DNA of 53,747 bases, from contig JAAYML010000111.1 in the NCBI GenBank assembly GCA_012521395.1, forward strand, positions 1-53,747, in the 5' to 3' direction. How positions within the stretch are numbered: the stretch's first letter is position 1; each line of letters opens with the position of its first letter. The notes under the pieces were generated by a model that saw only the letters and a list, made by a program, of their open reading frames with translations, was not told the DNA's origin and ran no database searches. This DNA comes from Candidatus Epulonipiscium sp. (lineage in GTDB: Bacteria; Bacillota; Clostridia; Lachnospirales; Defluviitaleaceae). Of the stretch, positions 18,778 through 28,808 are shown piece by piece. A program made the translations under genes and the position numbers.

Positions 18778-19806
18778 TTATTCGAAAAGGGCAGTAGCTA
18801 CCATAAAAATAACAAATGCAATAATGGAGAGCCAGACTGGCCAATTGAGTACTTTTATTCTGGAAGGTTCAGCCTCAGTTGTAACAGCAGTTTGTTCTGT
18901 TGGAACAAGACTTTCTGTTTCAGGAAAATCCTTGTTTTGGGTGATTATTGGCTCTTGAATAATCGTATTGTCTTGAAGCAAGATATATTTTTTATAGTTT
19001 TCTTGATGGATGTCATGCATGAAGTATAGGAAAAGACCAGCAACAGGTGTTATCAAAAGGGCTAAAGCAAATGTAACCCCAACAGCTTGAAGTTTTTCTG
19101 TAAAAGAAGCTTCTAAAGCAGTAGTTGCAGCATCTGCATATAAATCCGGATATAATTCCATCATTTTAAAAAGCAGTTTTTGAAATAAAACAGTTGAACC
19201 ATTGATGGTAAAATGCATAATCATTGAAGGAAAAATAGAATTTGTAAGTCTTACGATATAAGCAAAGATTACACCCAGAACAAAGGCATATGAAAATTGA
19301 TGCAGATTTAAGTGGATTATTCCAAAAAAGAGGCCATTTATTAAAATGGCTCTTTTGATATCAATTTGGTCATAGCCGGATAATAAAACACCTCTTAGGG
19401 GTAATTCTTCACAAATGGCCGGGGTAAGAGCAATAACAGCCAGTAATGCTAAAGTTGGGGAAGATATTATTTTTTCCATCACGAAAGGAACATCATTGGT
19501 AACAAACAAATTAGCAAGAGAAGATATAAACATGACTAATGGTAAGATAAAAATGCCAACTAAAAAAGAAAGAATGACAGTCGGTAAACCAGGCCAGTTT
19601 AGTCTAAGCGTTTTTTTAACTGGTGATTTTGTAACGATAAGGTATATTATCGTAGGCAAAACTAAAAATATAATCTCTATCATAACTTGAATGAATAAAA
19701 TAGGCAGTTGCTTTATTCCCGGTATAAAGGATAAAATAATACTACCAATCATAAAAGCAAATAAAATAATGGCAGCAAACAAGTTACTTCTATGAGTTGT
19801 ATTCAT
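18778..19806 (-). CDS. CPBP family intramembrane metalloprotease
   Basis: CEELPLRGVLLSGYDQ (EExxxR), FFGIIHLNLHQF, MIMHFTING; multiple TM helices. Confidence 0.9.
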   Translation of the reverse strand: MNTTHRSNLFAAIILFAFMIGSIILSFIPGIKQLPILFIQVMIEIIFLVLPTIIYLIVTKSPVKKTLRLNWPGLPTVILSFLVGIFILPLVMFISSLANLFVTNDVPFVMEKIISSPTLALLAVIALTPAICEELPLRGVLLSGYDQIDIKRAILINGLFFGIIHLNLHQFSYAFVLGVIFAYIVRLTNSIFPSMIMHFTINGSTVLFQKLLFKMMELYPDLYADAATTALEASFTEKLQAVGVTFALALLITPVAGLFLYFMHDIHQENYKKYILLQDNTIIQEPIITQNKDFPETESLVPTEQTAVTTEAEPSRIKVLNWPVWLSIIAFVIFMVATALFE

Positions 19807-19937
19807 AAAAACACCTCTTTAATATTTTAATAGTATTATAATATATTATCAAAGAAGTTTAATTTTAACAAGTCAATCAAATGATGAGTTACCATTTTTT
19901 TTAATACGCTTTTTAATAATTTTTTTTAAGCTTTTAC

Positions 19938-19966
19938 TTGAAAAAGATTTTTATCCGTGTTATAAT
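19938..19966 (+). promoter_or_regulatory. Sigma-A promoter for the tRNA-Lys/tRNA-Leu operon
   Basis: TTGAAA-N17-TATAAT, 21 bp before the tRNA-Lys. Confidence 0.75.
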
Positions 19967-19986
19967 ACCCTTTGCGTAGAAAGCTT

Positions 19987-20059
19987 GCACCATTAGCTCA
20001 GTTGGTAGAGCACCTGACTCTTAATCAGGGTGTCCGGGGTTCGAGCCCCCGATGGTGTA
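19987..20059 (+). tRNA. tRNA-Lys (CTT)
   Basis: Acceptor gcaccat/atggtgt; anticodon loop ctCTTaa. Confidence 0.95.
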
Positions 20060-20063
20060 TTTT

Positions 20064-20149
20064 GCGATTGTGGCGGAATTGGCATACGCGCTAGACTAAG
20101 GATCTAGTGTCCACTTACGGACTTGGGGGTTCGAGTCCCCCCAATCGCA
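20064..20149 (+). tRNA. tRNA-Leu (AAG)
   Basis: Class II tRNA; acceptor gcgattg/caatcgc; anticodon arm ctaga-ctAAGga-tctag; variable arm gtcc/ggac; A73. Confidence 0.94.
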
Positions 20150-20158
20150 TATGAATAA

Positions 20159-20201
20159 TAAAGGGTGTTTGGTCGAGTCCCAAATACCCTTTGTTTTTTT
20201 G
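20159..20201 (+). terminator. Rho-independent terminator of the tRNA operon
   Basis: aaagggtgtttgg...ccaaataccctttgttttttt. Confidence 0.75.
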
Positions 20202-20333
20202 CCTTGAACAAAGACAAATTGTTCTGGGCTTTTTTTATATAAAGTTAGCTTTGGATACGGAGTAAAATTACAGGAAAAATTCACTGAATGCTATAACTAT
20301 TTCATTCTTCAGGATAGGAATATGATAAAGATG

Positions 20334-20368
20334 ACAAGAAAAGCAGACGCTATAGCGCATTTTCTTGT
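20334..20368 (+). promoter_or_regulatory. Stem-loop in the leader of the DUF1659 gene
   Basis: acaagaaaa...ttttcttgt 9-bp stem enclosing cgctatagcg; no following U-tract. Confidence 0.5.
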
Positions 20369-20392
20369 AATAAAATTATGGGAGGTGAAAGA

Positions 20393-20599
20393 ATGGCATT
20401 AGTGGCAAACGTTGTAGGAACAAAATTAAGTTTAAAGTTTCAGGATGGGGACAAGACGATTTCTAAAACATATGGAAACATTAAAGCAGATGCGACAGAC
20501 CAGGCTGTTTTTGATGTAGCAAGAAATATAGCATATTTGTCTGACAAAACAGTGGAAGTGGTAAAAAAAGTGGTTGAGACAGAATTAGCGGAAGTTTAA
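20393..20599 (+). CDS. DUF1659 family protein
   Basis: MALVANVVGTKLSLKFQDGDKTISKTYGNIKADATDQAVFDVARNIAYL; SD gggaggtg. Confidence 0.82.
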   Translation: MALVANVVGTKLSLKFQDGDKTISKTYGNIKADATDQAVFDVARNIAYLSDKTVEVVKKVVETELAEV

Positions 20600-20626
20600 T
20601 TATAAGTAAGATAAAGGAGGGGTGAA

Positions 20627-20854
20627 TTGATGGATACAAATAAGGTTTTGGAAATGATTTTTTTAGCTGTTGATGGAAGTAAAGTGACGATTGCGGTACC
20701 TTCACCAAAAGATAGTTTAAGCAATAGTGAAGTGGACGGGGTTATGAATGAAATTATTCAGGCCAATATATTTAGTGATAATCATGGAAACTTAGTTAAA
20801 AAATATGGAGCAAGAAAAGTAATCAAAACGGTTGAAGAAATCCCATTAGAATGA
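20627..20854 (+). CDS. DUF2922 family protein
   Basis: TNKVLEMIFLAVDGSKVTIAVPSPKDSLSNSEVDGVMNEIIQANIF; adjacent to DUF1659 gene. Confidence 0.85.
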   Translation: MMDTNKVLEMIFLAVDGSKVTIAVPSPKDSLSNSEVDGVMNEIIQANIFSDNHGNLVKKYGARKVIKTVEEIPLE

Positions 20855-20890
20855 AAAAGGCAGGGCAACCTGCCTTTAATTTTTTTAAAA
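20855..20890 (+). terminator. Rho-independent terminator
   Basis: aaaaaggcagggcaacctgcctttaattttttt. Confidence 0.8.
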
Positions 20891-21051
20891 ATCTAATTTT
20901 ATAATCTAATATAAATGTTTAATATCTTTTAATCATGTAGTATAATTCAAGTAATAGATAATTAATAATATAATAATATTTTCTGCTATTTATCATAATT
21001 TATCATAAAGTCAAATATCAATAAAAATAAGACAAGTATAAGGGTGATACA

Positions 21052-22119
21052 ATGATAGAGTTTTATAAAAAACACAAAGATAGTATTAATAAATTACTGA
21101 CAGCTTTATTCTTAATTTTATGCTTATACTTGTTTTTCCGTTATATTTTTTCGTATGTTGCACCCTTTATTATTGCCTGGCTTTTAGCTTCTGCCATGGA
21201 GCCTTTAGTCAGGTGGTTTCAAAAAAAATGCAAGATGCCCAGAGGGCTTGCAAGTATTTTATCAATCATTATTATTCTTGTTTTTATAGGAACTGTAGTA
21301 ACAGGAATCGTTATGAGAATTATCCAGGAAGCTCAGGCTTTTGCACAGGATTTTCCTGCTTATTATAAAGGATTTATGGAGAGTTTAGAAAGTTTAAGAG
21401 GAAAGACAGAAACCTTTATTTTAGCCTTACCGGATTCTCTTCAGGATTTAATAAGAAATGGTTTTGATGCCATCATGAAAAGTTTAACAGAGGCGGTCGG
21501 ACCAGGTGTTAAAAAAGGTTCTATTGGCTTTGTTGTGGCCCTTCCGAATGCTTTTTTTGTCAGTGTTGTGACCTTGATTGCAACCTTCTTTATGAGTAAA
21601 GATAAGATGAAAATCCAGAACTTTATTGAAAGACAATTGCCAGCCAGTTGGAACAGAAAAATAGATATCGCCAGAAGGGATTTATTTGGGGCTTTATTAG
21701 GATATATAAAAACCCAGCTTATTCTTATGATATTTGTTTCCAGTATATGTATTATAGGTCTTACAATTCTAAGGGTAAAATATTCTTTATTAATAGGATT
21801 TGTTATCGGTATTTTTGATGCTTTCCCCATTTTGGGAAGTGGTGGGATTCTTATTCCCTGGGCCATTTATAATTTTATTACGGGGGATTATTTCAGAGCG
21901 ATAGGTTTTTTAATCATATATGGTGTGGTTATTTTATTCAGACAAATGGTAGAACCTAAAGTTTTAGGAACACAAATAGGGGTTTATCCCCTTGTGACCT
22001 TAATGGCTATGTACATAGGTATTAAGATGTTTGGTGTTATAGGAATTATTGCAGGTCCTATAGTAGTTATTTTTATAAAGACCATGCAGAAAGTTGGAAT
22101 TATTCCTGAGTGGAGATAA
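21052..22119 (+). CDS. ytvI: AI-2E/PerM family membrane protein, YtvI-like
   Basis: PerM topology; DAFPILGSGGILIPWAIYNFITGDYFRAIGFLIIYGVVILFRQMVEPKVLGTQIGV. Confidence 0.85.
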   Translation: MIEFYKKHKDSINKLLTALFLILCLYLFFRYIFSYVAPFIIAWLLASAMEPLVRWFQKKCKMPRGLASILSIIIILVFIGTVVTGIVMRIIQEAQAFAQDFPAYYKGFMESLESLRGKTETFILALPDSLQDLIRNGFDAIMKSLTEAVGPGVKKGSIGFVVALPNAFFVSVVTLIATFFMSKDKMKIQNFIERQLPASWNRKIDIARRDLFGALLGYIKTQLILMIFVSSICIIGLTILRVKYSLLIGFVIGIFDAFPILGSGGILIPWAIYNFITGDYFRAIGFLIIYGVVILFRQMVEPKVLGTQIGVYPLVTLMAMYIGIKMFGVIGIIAGPIVVIFIKTMQKVGIIPEWR

Positions 22120-22330
22120 ATACACGATAAAAAATGAATAAAGTGAATAACTTGTATAATAAATATAATTCATTTATAATGATTTAAAAATAATGTATTT
22201 TCCAAACAGGAAATATCTTTATCTGGCTGCTTCCTGACAGCTCTTAAAATTAAAGTTCCAATGAGCGTAAAATATTTGATTACTATAAAAAATAAGAAAT
22301 TATTAATAAGAGAGTGGGGAGACTTAGACT

Positions 22331-23629
22331 ATGATTTGGAATGAATATAATGAGTGCATGAGCCGGGAAGAAATGATCAAACTCCAAAGTAAAAGACTAT
22401 GTGAGACGGTTGAAAGGGTTTATCATAATGTCCCTTTTTATAGAAAGAAAATGCAGGAAATGGGCATGGAACCAGGAGATATAAGAGGCATTGAAGATTT
22501 AAATAAACTTCCCTTTACAACAAAGCAGGATTTAAGGGATAATTATCCTTTTGGCTTATTTGCTGTACCTATGAGTGAAGTGATGAGACTGCATGCCTCT
22601 TCTGGTACAACGGGAAAGCCGACAGTAGTAGGTTATTCGAGAAAAGATATAACAACCTGGTCTGAAGTGGTTGCCAGGTGTCTTTGTGCTGCTGGCGTCA
22701 GGAAAAATGATGTTATTCAGATAGCTTATGGATATGGTTTGTTTACTGGTGGCTTAGGTTTGCATTATGGTAGTGAAAAGGTTGGAGCAACTGTCATTCC
22801 TATATCCGGCGGAAACACACAAAAGCAAATTCAAATTATGAGAGATTTTAAAAGTACGGTGTTAGCATGTACACCCTCCTATGCTCTTTACCTGGCTGAA
22901 ACGATGGAAGAAATGGGCGTTGATCCTAAAGAACTTTCTTTAAGAGTTGGAATTTTTGGAGCTGAACCCTGGACCGAAGAAATGAGGAAAAAGATTGAAA
23001 GCAAGTTGCATTTAAAGGCGATTGATATATTTGGTTTAAGTGAAATTGTTGGTCCTGGTGTTTCTTGTGAATGTGAAATGCAAAATGGCCTACATATTAA
23101 CGAAGATCATTTTATTCCTGAGACCATTAATCCAGATACCTTAGAAACGGTTTCAGAAGGAGAGGTTGGGGAACTGGTATTTACAACCATTACAAAAGAG
23201 GCGCTTCCACTTCTCAGATACAGGACAAGAGATTTAACCGTTCTTCATTATGATAATTGCCCGTGTGGAAGAACTTTGGTTCGTATGGAAAAATGTAAAG
23301 GCCGAAGTGACGATATGTTAATTATTCGCGGCGTAAACGTATTCCCATCTCAAATAGAAAGTGTATTGTTGAATATGGGAGAAACTAAGCCTCATTATTT
23401 ACTTATTGTTGATAGGATAAATAATCTGGATACTTTAGAAGTATGGGTAGAAGTGGATGAAATCTTCTTCTCGGATGAAATCAGAAATCTTGAATCTTTG
23501 TCAGCAAAAATTAAACATCAGATAGAAAGCACTCTAGGAATTTCTGTAAAAGTTAAACTTGTAGAGCCAAAGACCATCGAAAGAACAGAAGGAAAAAGTA
23601 AAAGGGTTATCGACAGGAGAAAACTTTAA
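22331..23629 (+). CDS. paaK: Phenylacetate-CoA ligase family enzyme
   Basis: [44 protein letters not shown]. Confidence 0.93.
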   Translation: MIWNEYNECMSREEMIKLQSKRLCETVERVYHNVPFYRKKMQEMGMEPGDIRGIEDLNKLPFTTKQDLRDNYPFGLFAVPMSEVMRLHASSGTTGKPTVVGYSRKDITTWSEVVARCLCAAGVRKNDVIQIAYGYGLFTGGLGLHYGSEKVGATVIPISGGNTQKQIQIMRDFKSTVLACTPSYALYLAETMEEMGVDPKELSLRVGIFGAEPWTEEMRKKIESKLHLKAIDIFGLSEIVGPGVSCECEMQNGLHINEDHFIPETINPDTLETVSEGEVGELVFTTITKEALPLLRYRTRDLTVLHYDNCPCGRTLVRMEKCKGRSDDMLIIRGVNVFPSQIESVLLNMGETKPHYLLIVDRINNLDTLEVWVEVDEIFFSDEIRNLESLSAKIKHQIESTLGISVKVKLVEPKTIERTEGKSKRVIDRRKL

Positions 23630-23640
23630 GGAGGGATATA

Positions 23641-24081
23641 ATGCTCATTAAGCAGTTATCGGTTTTCCTGGAAAACAAGTCGGGAAGATTAACGGAAGTA
23701 ACAAAAACTTTAGGGGATTTAGATATTAATATTTCTGCACTCAGCATTGCTGATACGGCAGAATATGGGATTCTCAGAATGATTCTGACAGATCCGGATA
23801 AAGCCTATAAAGCATTAAAAGAAAAGGGTTTTTCCGTAAGATTAACAGATGTATTATGTATTGCAACACCCCATAGACCCGGGGAATTGGCAAAGGCATT
23901 AGATATTCTTTCAAAAAATGGTATCAGTGTAGAATATATGTATGCTTTTGAAGTAGGCGAAAAAGCTTTTATTGTAATTAAAACGGCAGATAATCAAAAG
24001 ACCATTGATACAATAATTGCTCATAAAGATGAAGTAGAACTGATTAATGCCGATGAAATTTGTCAAATACGGGCTAAGTAG
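23641..24081 (+). CDS. Tandem ACT-domain protein
   Basis: MLIKQLSVFLENKSGRLTEVTKTLGDLDINISALSIADT; typical neighbour of paaK. Confidence 0.9.
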   Translation: MLIKQLSVFLENKSGRLTEVTKTLGDLDINISALSIADTAEYGILRMILTDPDKAYKALKEKGFSVRLTDVLCIATPHRPGELAKALDILSKNGISVEYMYAFEVGEKAFIVIKTADNQKTIDTIIAHKDEVELINADEICQIRAK

Positions 24082-24142
24082 CATAAAAAATCTTAAATGC
24101 CTTGACAAGACAGTAAGTTATATTTTATTATTAATCAAAAAA

Positions 24143-24364
24143 ATAGACAAAGACAATGAAGAGGAATAGTAAATACATTTTTTTTCAGAGAGGGAATCGT
24201 TGGTGGGAGATTTCTAAAAAATGTATTTATGACCCGCCTTGGAGTTCTGTATGATGAATACAGCGGTAACGTTGGTTATCGTTAATAAAAATGAGTGATG
24301 CGTATGCATTATTAGGGTGGTACCGCCGAAAACCTCGGTCCCTTTTGGGATGGAGGTTTTTATA
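24143..24364 (+). promoter_or_regulatory. T-box leader upstream of proS; predicted specifier CCC (Pro)
   Basis: gaagaggaatagta stem I, agggtggtaccgcc T-box motif at 24314-24327, terminator aaacctcggtcccttttgggatggaggttttt. Confidence 0.92.
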
Positions 24365-24445
24365 TTATTTTACCTTTTTAGAAAAAACGTTATAATGAAT
24401 AAAGTATATGAAGGACAAAAAGAAAGGAAGAGAAGGGGAATTAAA

Positions 24446-25882
24446 ATGGAGAAAGATAAAAAATTTGTTCAGGAAATCACAGACATGAATGAAGATTTTG
24501 CTCAATGGTATACGGACGTTGTCAAAAAGGCTGAGCTTATTGAATATTCAAGTGTCAGAGGATGTATGATTATTCAGCCATATGGATATGCTATATGGGA
24601 GTTGATTCAAAGTCAATTGGACCAACGTTTTAAAGAAACTGGTCACAAAAACGTTTATATGCCACTTTTTATTCCAGAAAGTTTATTACAAAAAGAAAAG
24701 GACCATGTAGAAGGTTTTGCACCTGAAGTGGCCTGGGTGACGCATGGTGGGAATGAAGCATTAACAGAAAGGCTTTGTGTAAGACCTACTTCAGAAACGC
24801 TCTTTTGTGAATACTATTCTAATGTTATTCAATCTTACAGAGATTTACCTAAATTATATAATCAATGGTGTTCAGTGGTCCGTTGGGAAAAGACCACAAG
24901 ACCTTTCTTACGTACTTTAGAATTTTTATGGCAGGAAGGTCATACAGCCCATGCAACGGCAGAGGAAGCTCAGGAAGAAACTATCCGTATGTTGAATGTA
25001 TATGCTGAATTTTGTGAAAACGTTTTAGCTATTCCAGTGATTAAAGGTAAAAAGACGGAAAAAGAAAAATTTGCCGGGGCTAAGGAAACTTATACCATAG
25101 AAAGCTTAATGCACGATGGTAAAGCGTTGCAGTCAGGTACCAGCCATAACTTTGGGGATGGTTTTGCAAGAGCCTTTGATATTAAATACACAGACAAAAA
25201 CAATGAATTACAATATGTTCATCAAACTTCCTGGGGTGTAACCACCCGCTTAATTGGAGCAGTGATTATGGTTCATGGAGACAACAGTGGTCTGGTACTG
25301 CCTCCCAGAATTGCGCCAATCCAGCTGGTTATTATTCCTATTGCACAGCATAAGGAAGGAGTATTAGAAAAAGCTCATGAAATAAAAGAAAGATTAAGTT
25401 CTATTGTCAGAGTGGAATTGGACGACAGCGATAAAATGCCTGGCTGGAAATTTAGTGAGTATGAGATGAAGGGGGTTCCTTTCCGCTTAGAAATAGGACC
25501 TAAAGACATTGAAAATAATCAAGTGATATTGGTTAGAAGAGATACAAGAGAAAAAATTAAAGTGGCGATGGATGAATTAGAAATCAAAATTCCTGAATTA
25601 ATGGATACCTTACAGAAAGATTTACTTGAAAAAGCACGTCAAATGCGGGACAGTAAAACTTATATTGCAAAAAATATGGACGAATTTAAAGATATTATTA
25701 CAAATACGCCTGGCTTTATAAAAGCAATGTGGTGTGGCGATGAAGCTTGTGAAATTAAAATAAAAGAAGAAACAGGGGCTACAGCAAGATGTATTCCTTT
25801 TGAACAAGAGCATTTATCAGATACCTGTGTTTGTTGTGGAAAGTCTGCAGATAAAATGGTTTATTGGGGTAAAGCATATTAA
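24446..25882 (+). CDS. proS: Prolyl-tRNA synthetase (short type)
   Basis: [69 protein letters not shown]; start set at 24446 because the ORF-track N-terminus lies inside the T-box. Confidence 0.97.
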   Translation: MEKDKKFVQEITDMNEDFAQWYTDVVKKAELIEYSSVRGCMIIQPYGYAIWELIQSQLDQRFKETGHKNVYMPLFIPESLLQKEKDHVEGFAPEVAWVTHGGNEALTERLCVRPTSETLFCEYYSNVIQSYRDLPKLYNQWCSVVRWEKTTRPFLRTLEFLWQEGHTAHATAEEAQEETIRMLNVYAEFCENVLAIPVIKGKKTEKEKFAGAKETYTIESLMHDGKALQSGTSHNFGDGFARAFDIKYTDKNNELQYVHQTSWGVTTRLIGAVIMVHGDNSGLVLPPRIAPIQLVIIPIAQHKEGVLEKAHEIKERLSSIVRVELDDSDKMPGWKFSEYEMKGVPFRLEIGPKDIENNQVILVRRDTREKIKVAMDELEIKIPELMDTLQKDLLEKARQMRDSKTYIAKNMDEFKDIITNTPGFIKAMWCGDEACEIKIKEETGATARCIPFEQEHLSDTCVCCGKSADKMVYWGKAY

Positions 25883-25911
25883 AAACTTCCGTTTCCGGAA
25901 GTTTTTAATAT
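25880..25911. terminator. Terminator between proS and the convergent gene
   Basis: ttaaaaacttccgtttccggaagtttttaa. Confidence 0.8.
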
Positions 25912-26378
25912 GACTCTATTTCATTTCCGCCATATTTTTTGAGGATATTCATCACTTGATTGATATTTTCAGCTTTGACTTTTGTTGTCATAAGAATTTT
26001 GCCTTCTTTTAATCCTTCTTCATAGAGACTGGTTTTCGTTTCGGGTATGCCCAGATCAATTAAACCTCCGACGATTCCTCCAGTGACTGCTCCTGATAAA
26101 AGACCGGCTAAAGGTCCGGCAGCGGTTAACAGGCCAAGACCAGGGATAGCAAAAGTACCAGCGCCAATTAAAAGCCCTGCAATACCACCGAGCACCCCTC
26201 CAGCTGTAATTCCATCGGTAATATCATCATCAACCAATTCTTCTTGTTTTTCATTATTATCCGATTCTTTTACGGCTATAGAAATATTTTCAATGGGAAA
26301 ATTTTGATTTCTAAGTTCATTTGCTGCTTGTTCAGCATCTTCTCTGCGGTTGAAAAGAGCAATGACGGTTTTATCCAT
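25905..26378 (-). CDS. General-stress-protein-like glycine-zipper protein
   Basis: MDKTVIALFNRREDAEQAANELRNQNFPIENISIAVK; central GGVLGGIAGLLIGAGTFAIPGLGLL. Confidence 0.8.
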   Translation of the reverse strand: MDKTVIALFNRREDAEQAANELRNQNFPIENISIAVKESDNNEKQEELVDDDITDGITAGGVLGGIAGLLIGAGTFAIPGLGLLTAAGPLAGLLSGAVTGGIVGGLIDLGIPETKTSLYEEGLKEGKILMTTKVKAENINQVMNILKKYGGNEIESY

Positions 26379-26476
26379 AAAGATACCTCCTTTTCCATAG
26401 TTTAAGTTAAAAAGTCATTTTTATTCATAAAGTTGATTTAATAAAAATAATCGCTTTTGCATTTGGAGGGAAAGAT

Positions 26477-27814
26477 GTGTATAAGGAAAAGATTCCCAAA
26501 GAAGTTGAAGAAATTATTTTAAAACTAAATAAAGAGGGTTTTGAAGCCTATATTGTTGGGGGATGCGTAAGAGACCTTCTGATGGGTAGAATTCCGAATG
26601 ACTGGGATATAACAACTTCTGCAAAACCTGAAGAAGTTAAAAAAATTTTCCCTAAAACGTATGATACGGGTATTGCTCATGGAACAGTTACGGTGATTTT
26701 AAATGGGGCTCATTTTGAAATAACAACTTATAGAATAGAAGGAAAATATGAAGATTACAGAAGACCTAAAGAAGTGACCTTTACAAGAAATTTAGAAGAA
26801 GATTTATCAAGAAGAGACTTTACCATGAATGCCATCGTTTATCATCCTCAGGAAGGTTTTATGGATCCTGTGGAAGGTATTAAAGACATAAAAAATAAGA
26901 TGATCAGATGTGTTGGAGAGCCTTCAAAAAGATTTGAAGAAGATGCCCTTAGAATGCTTAGAGCCATTCGTTTTTCTGCACAACTGGATTTTGAAATAGA
27001 AGAAAAGACCCTTGAAGCGATTAAAGGGCATGCTGCTTTAATTACGCATATTAGTGCAGAAAGAATAAAGGATGAACTGGATAAGATGTTAATGGCGTCT
27101 TATACTGACCGCTTAATCTTATTATATGAAACAGGACTATTAAAATATATTCTTCCTGAACTGGATAAGTGTTTTGCAGTTGAGCAAAATCATCCTCATC
27201 ATGTGGATAATGTGGGGATTCATACTTTAAAATCGGTCGGACTTGTGGATAAAAATTTAAATTTAAGATGGACTATGCTCTTACATGATATCGGAAAAGC
27301 CAATTGTAAAGAAACAGATGAAAAGGGCATTGATCATTTTCATGGTCATGTCAGGGAAAGTGTTCGTTTGACTAAAGATATTGTGAAGAGGTTAAAGTTT
27401 GATAAAAAAAGCAGCAGTCATATTATTAAATTAATAGACTGGCATGATGAAAGAATAAAAAAAGATAAAAGGGCAGTTAAAGAAGTTTTATCACAAATAG
27501 GAGAAGAGGCTTTTTTAGATTTGCTAAAAGTACAATTGGCAGATTCAAGGGCTCAAAATCCTAAATATATAAAAGAAAAAGAAGAACAACTGCAAAGTCT
27601 TTATGAAGTTTATAAAGAGATAAAAGAAAATAATGAATGTTTTTTAATAAAGGATTTAGCTGTCAATGGAGAAGATTTAATTCGTTTGGGGATAAAGGAA
27701 GGAAAAGAAATCGGAGAGCTTTTAAAGCAGTTATTGGAATTGGTGATAGAAAATCCAGATCAAAATAATAAAGAAAGTCTTCTTTTATATGTTAAAGAAA
27801 ACCTTATTCCTTAA
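26477..27814 (+). CDS. cca: CCA tRNA nucleotidyltransferase with HD domain
   Basis: AYIVGGCVRDLLMGRIPNDWDITTSAKPEEV, SRRDFTMNAIVYHP, HDIGKAN; GTG start. Confidence 0.95.
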   Translation: MYKEKIPKEVEEIILKLNKEGFEAYIVGGCVRDLLMGRIPNDWDITTSAKPEEVKKIFPKTYDTGIAHGTVTVILNGAHFEITTYRIEGKYEDYRRPKEVTFTRNLEEDLSRRDFTMNAIVYHPQEGFMDPVEGIKDIKNKMIRCVGEPSKRFEEDALRMLRAIRFSAQLDFEIEEKTLEAIKGHAALITHISAERIKDELDKMLMASYTDRLILLYETGLLKYILPELDKCFAVEQNHPHHVDNVGIHTLKSVGLVDKNLNLRWTMLLHDIGKANCKETDEKGIDHFHGHVRESVRLTKDIVKRLKFDKKSSSHIIKLIDWHDERIKKDKRAVKEVLSQIGEEAFLDLLKVQLADSRAQNPKYIKEKEEQLQSLYEVYKEIKENNECFLIKDLAVNGEDLIRLGIKEGKEIGELLKQLLELVIENPDQNNKESLLLYVKENLIP

Positions 27815-27870
27815 AAAATGCTCCCATTTAGAAAATAAGTTATTTTTTCTAAATAGGAGCTTTTTTATTT
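27814..27870. terminator. Bidirectional terminator
   Basis: aaaaaatgctcc-atttagaaaa...tttctaaataggagctttttt. Confidence 0.8.
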
Positions 27871-27878
27871 CAGGTATC

Positions 27879-28808
27879 TTATTCTTTATTTTTGATGTAA
27901 AAGTTTTCGACGGATAAATCATTTGATAGTAAGGAAGAACTGGAAATCTTATAAATAAATTTTTTATCTCTGCTGGCATAGGTAAAAGTATCTTCTATAT
28001 TTCCAAGATAAAGATTTAAAGTACTGTTATCGCTGTCATATAAATAAATGGTTATGCTGGTTCTGGGGTTTTTGAGGCCGTATTTTTCCAGGTCTTTTTC
28101 ACTGGCATTGTCTTTAACGAATTCAGAAATTTTTCTTGTATTTAATACAGTGATCAGAGATCTGACAGAGGCCTCGTCTAATGTTCTGTCATTACTGTAC
28201 CACTGATCGTCTTTTAATTGGATTTCAAAAGTTTTTCCTTCATTTTCAATCTTAATCTTTTCTATATATTCCTTTTTAAAGGATAGTAGAATCTTATCCC
28301 TGAAAAAGTCCAAGTCAAAAGATAAATCCTCCAATAGTCTTGAGCTTATGGTATAAATACTATTGTTATTTTTATTATAAACATAAATGCCTTTTGATAA
28401 AGGGGCCTCATTTCCTAAAATCAGGGTATTTGAATTTCCTTCATCGTCGGTAAAAGTAATGCTTGTTTTAGATGAATCAACGCCATAATTGGATAAGTGA
28501 CTACTGTTTTCTTCAACAAAAGCTGTTGCCTGTAGAGTATTAAATCTGCCAAGTAAGGTATTTACATTGAAGTCGTCTGCAGGAAATTCTATGGGCTGTG
28601 TAATGTTCCAGCTTTGACCGTCTCTTACTAATTGAATACTTTGATTTTCATGGGTAATATCGATATGGGTAATTTTATTCTTTTCAAGTTGCCATACATA
28701 AATCGTTTCATCTTCAGGGACTTCATATGTTTTTTCATAATAGCAATAGTAAGCATAAGCAGCTAAAAATATAATGACGGCCAATAAGGTTGGAATAATT
28801 TTTTTCAT
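27879..28808 (-). CDS. DUF4340 domain protein
   Basis: TM anchor plus WQLEKNKITHIDITHENQSIQLVRDGQSWNITQPIEFPADDFNVNTLL; end of ABC exporter operon. Confidence 0.88.
   Translation of the reverse strand: MKKIIPTLLAVIIFLAAYAYYCYYEKTYEVPEDETIYVWQLEKNKITHIDITHENQSIQLVRDGQSWNITQPIEFPADDFNVNTLLGRFNTLQATAFVEENSSHLSNYGVDSSKTSITFTDDEGNSNTLILGNEAPLSKGIYVYNKNNNSIYTISSRLLEDLSFDLDFFRDKILLSFKKEYIEKIKIENEGKTFEIQLKDDQWYSNDRTLDEASVRSLITVLNTRKISEFVKDNASEKDLEKYGLKNPRTSITIYLYDSDNSTLNLYLGNIEDTFTYASRDKKFIYKISSSSLLSNDLSVENFYIKNKE

Noticed and set aside
20096-20284. 62-aa minus-strand ORF
   Set aside because: Lies across tRNA-Leu and its terminator; no SD.
24317-24445. N-terminal extension of ProS in the ORF track
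   Set aside because: Encoded within the T-box antiterminator/terminator; the conserved ProS N-terminus begins at 24446.
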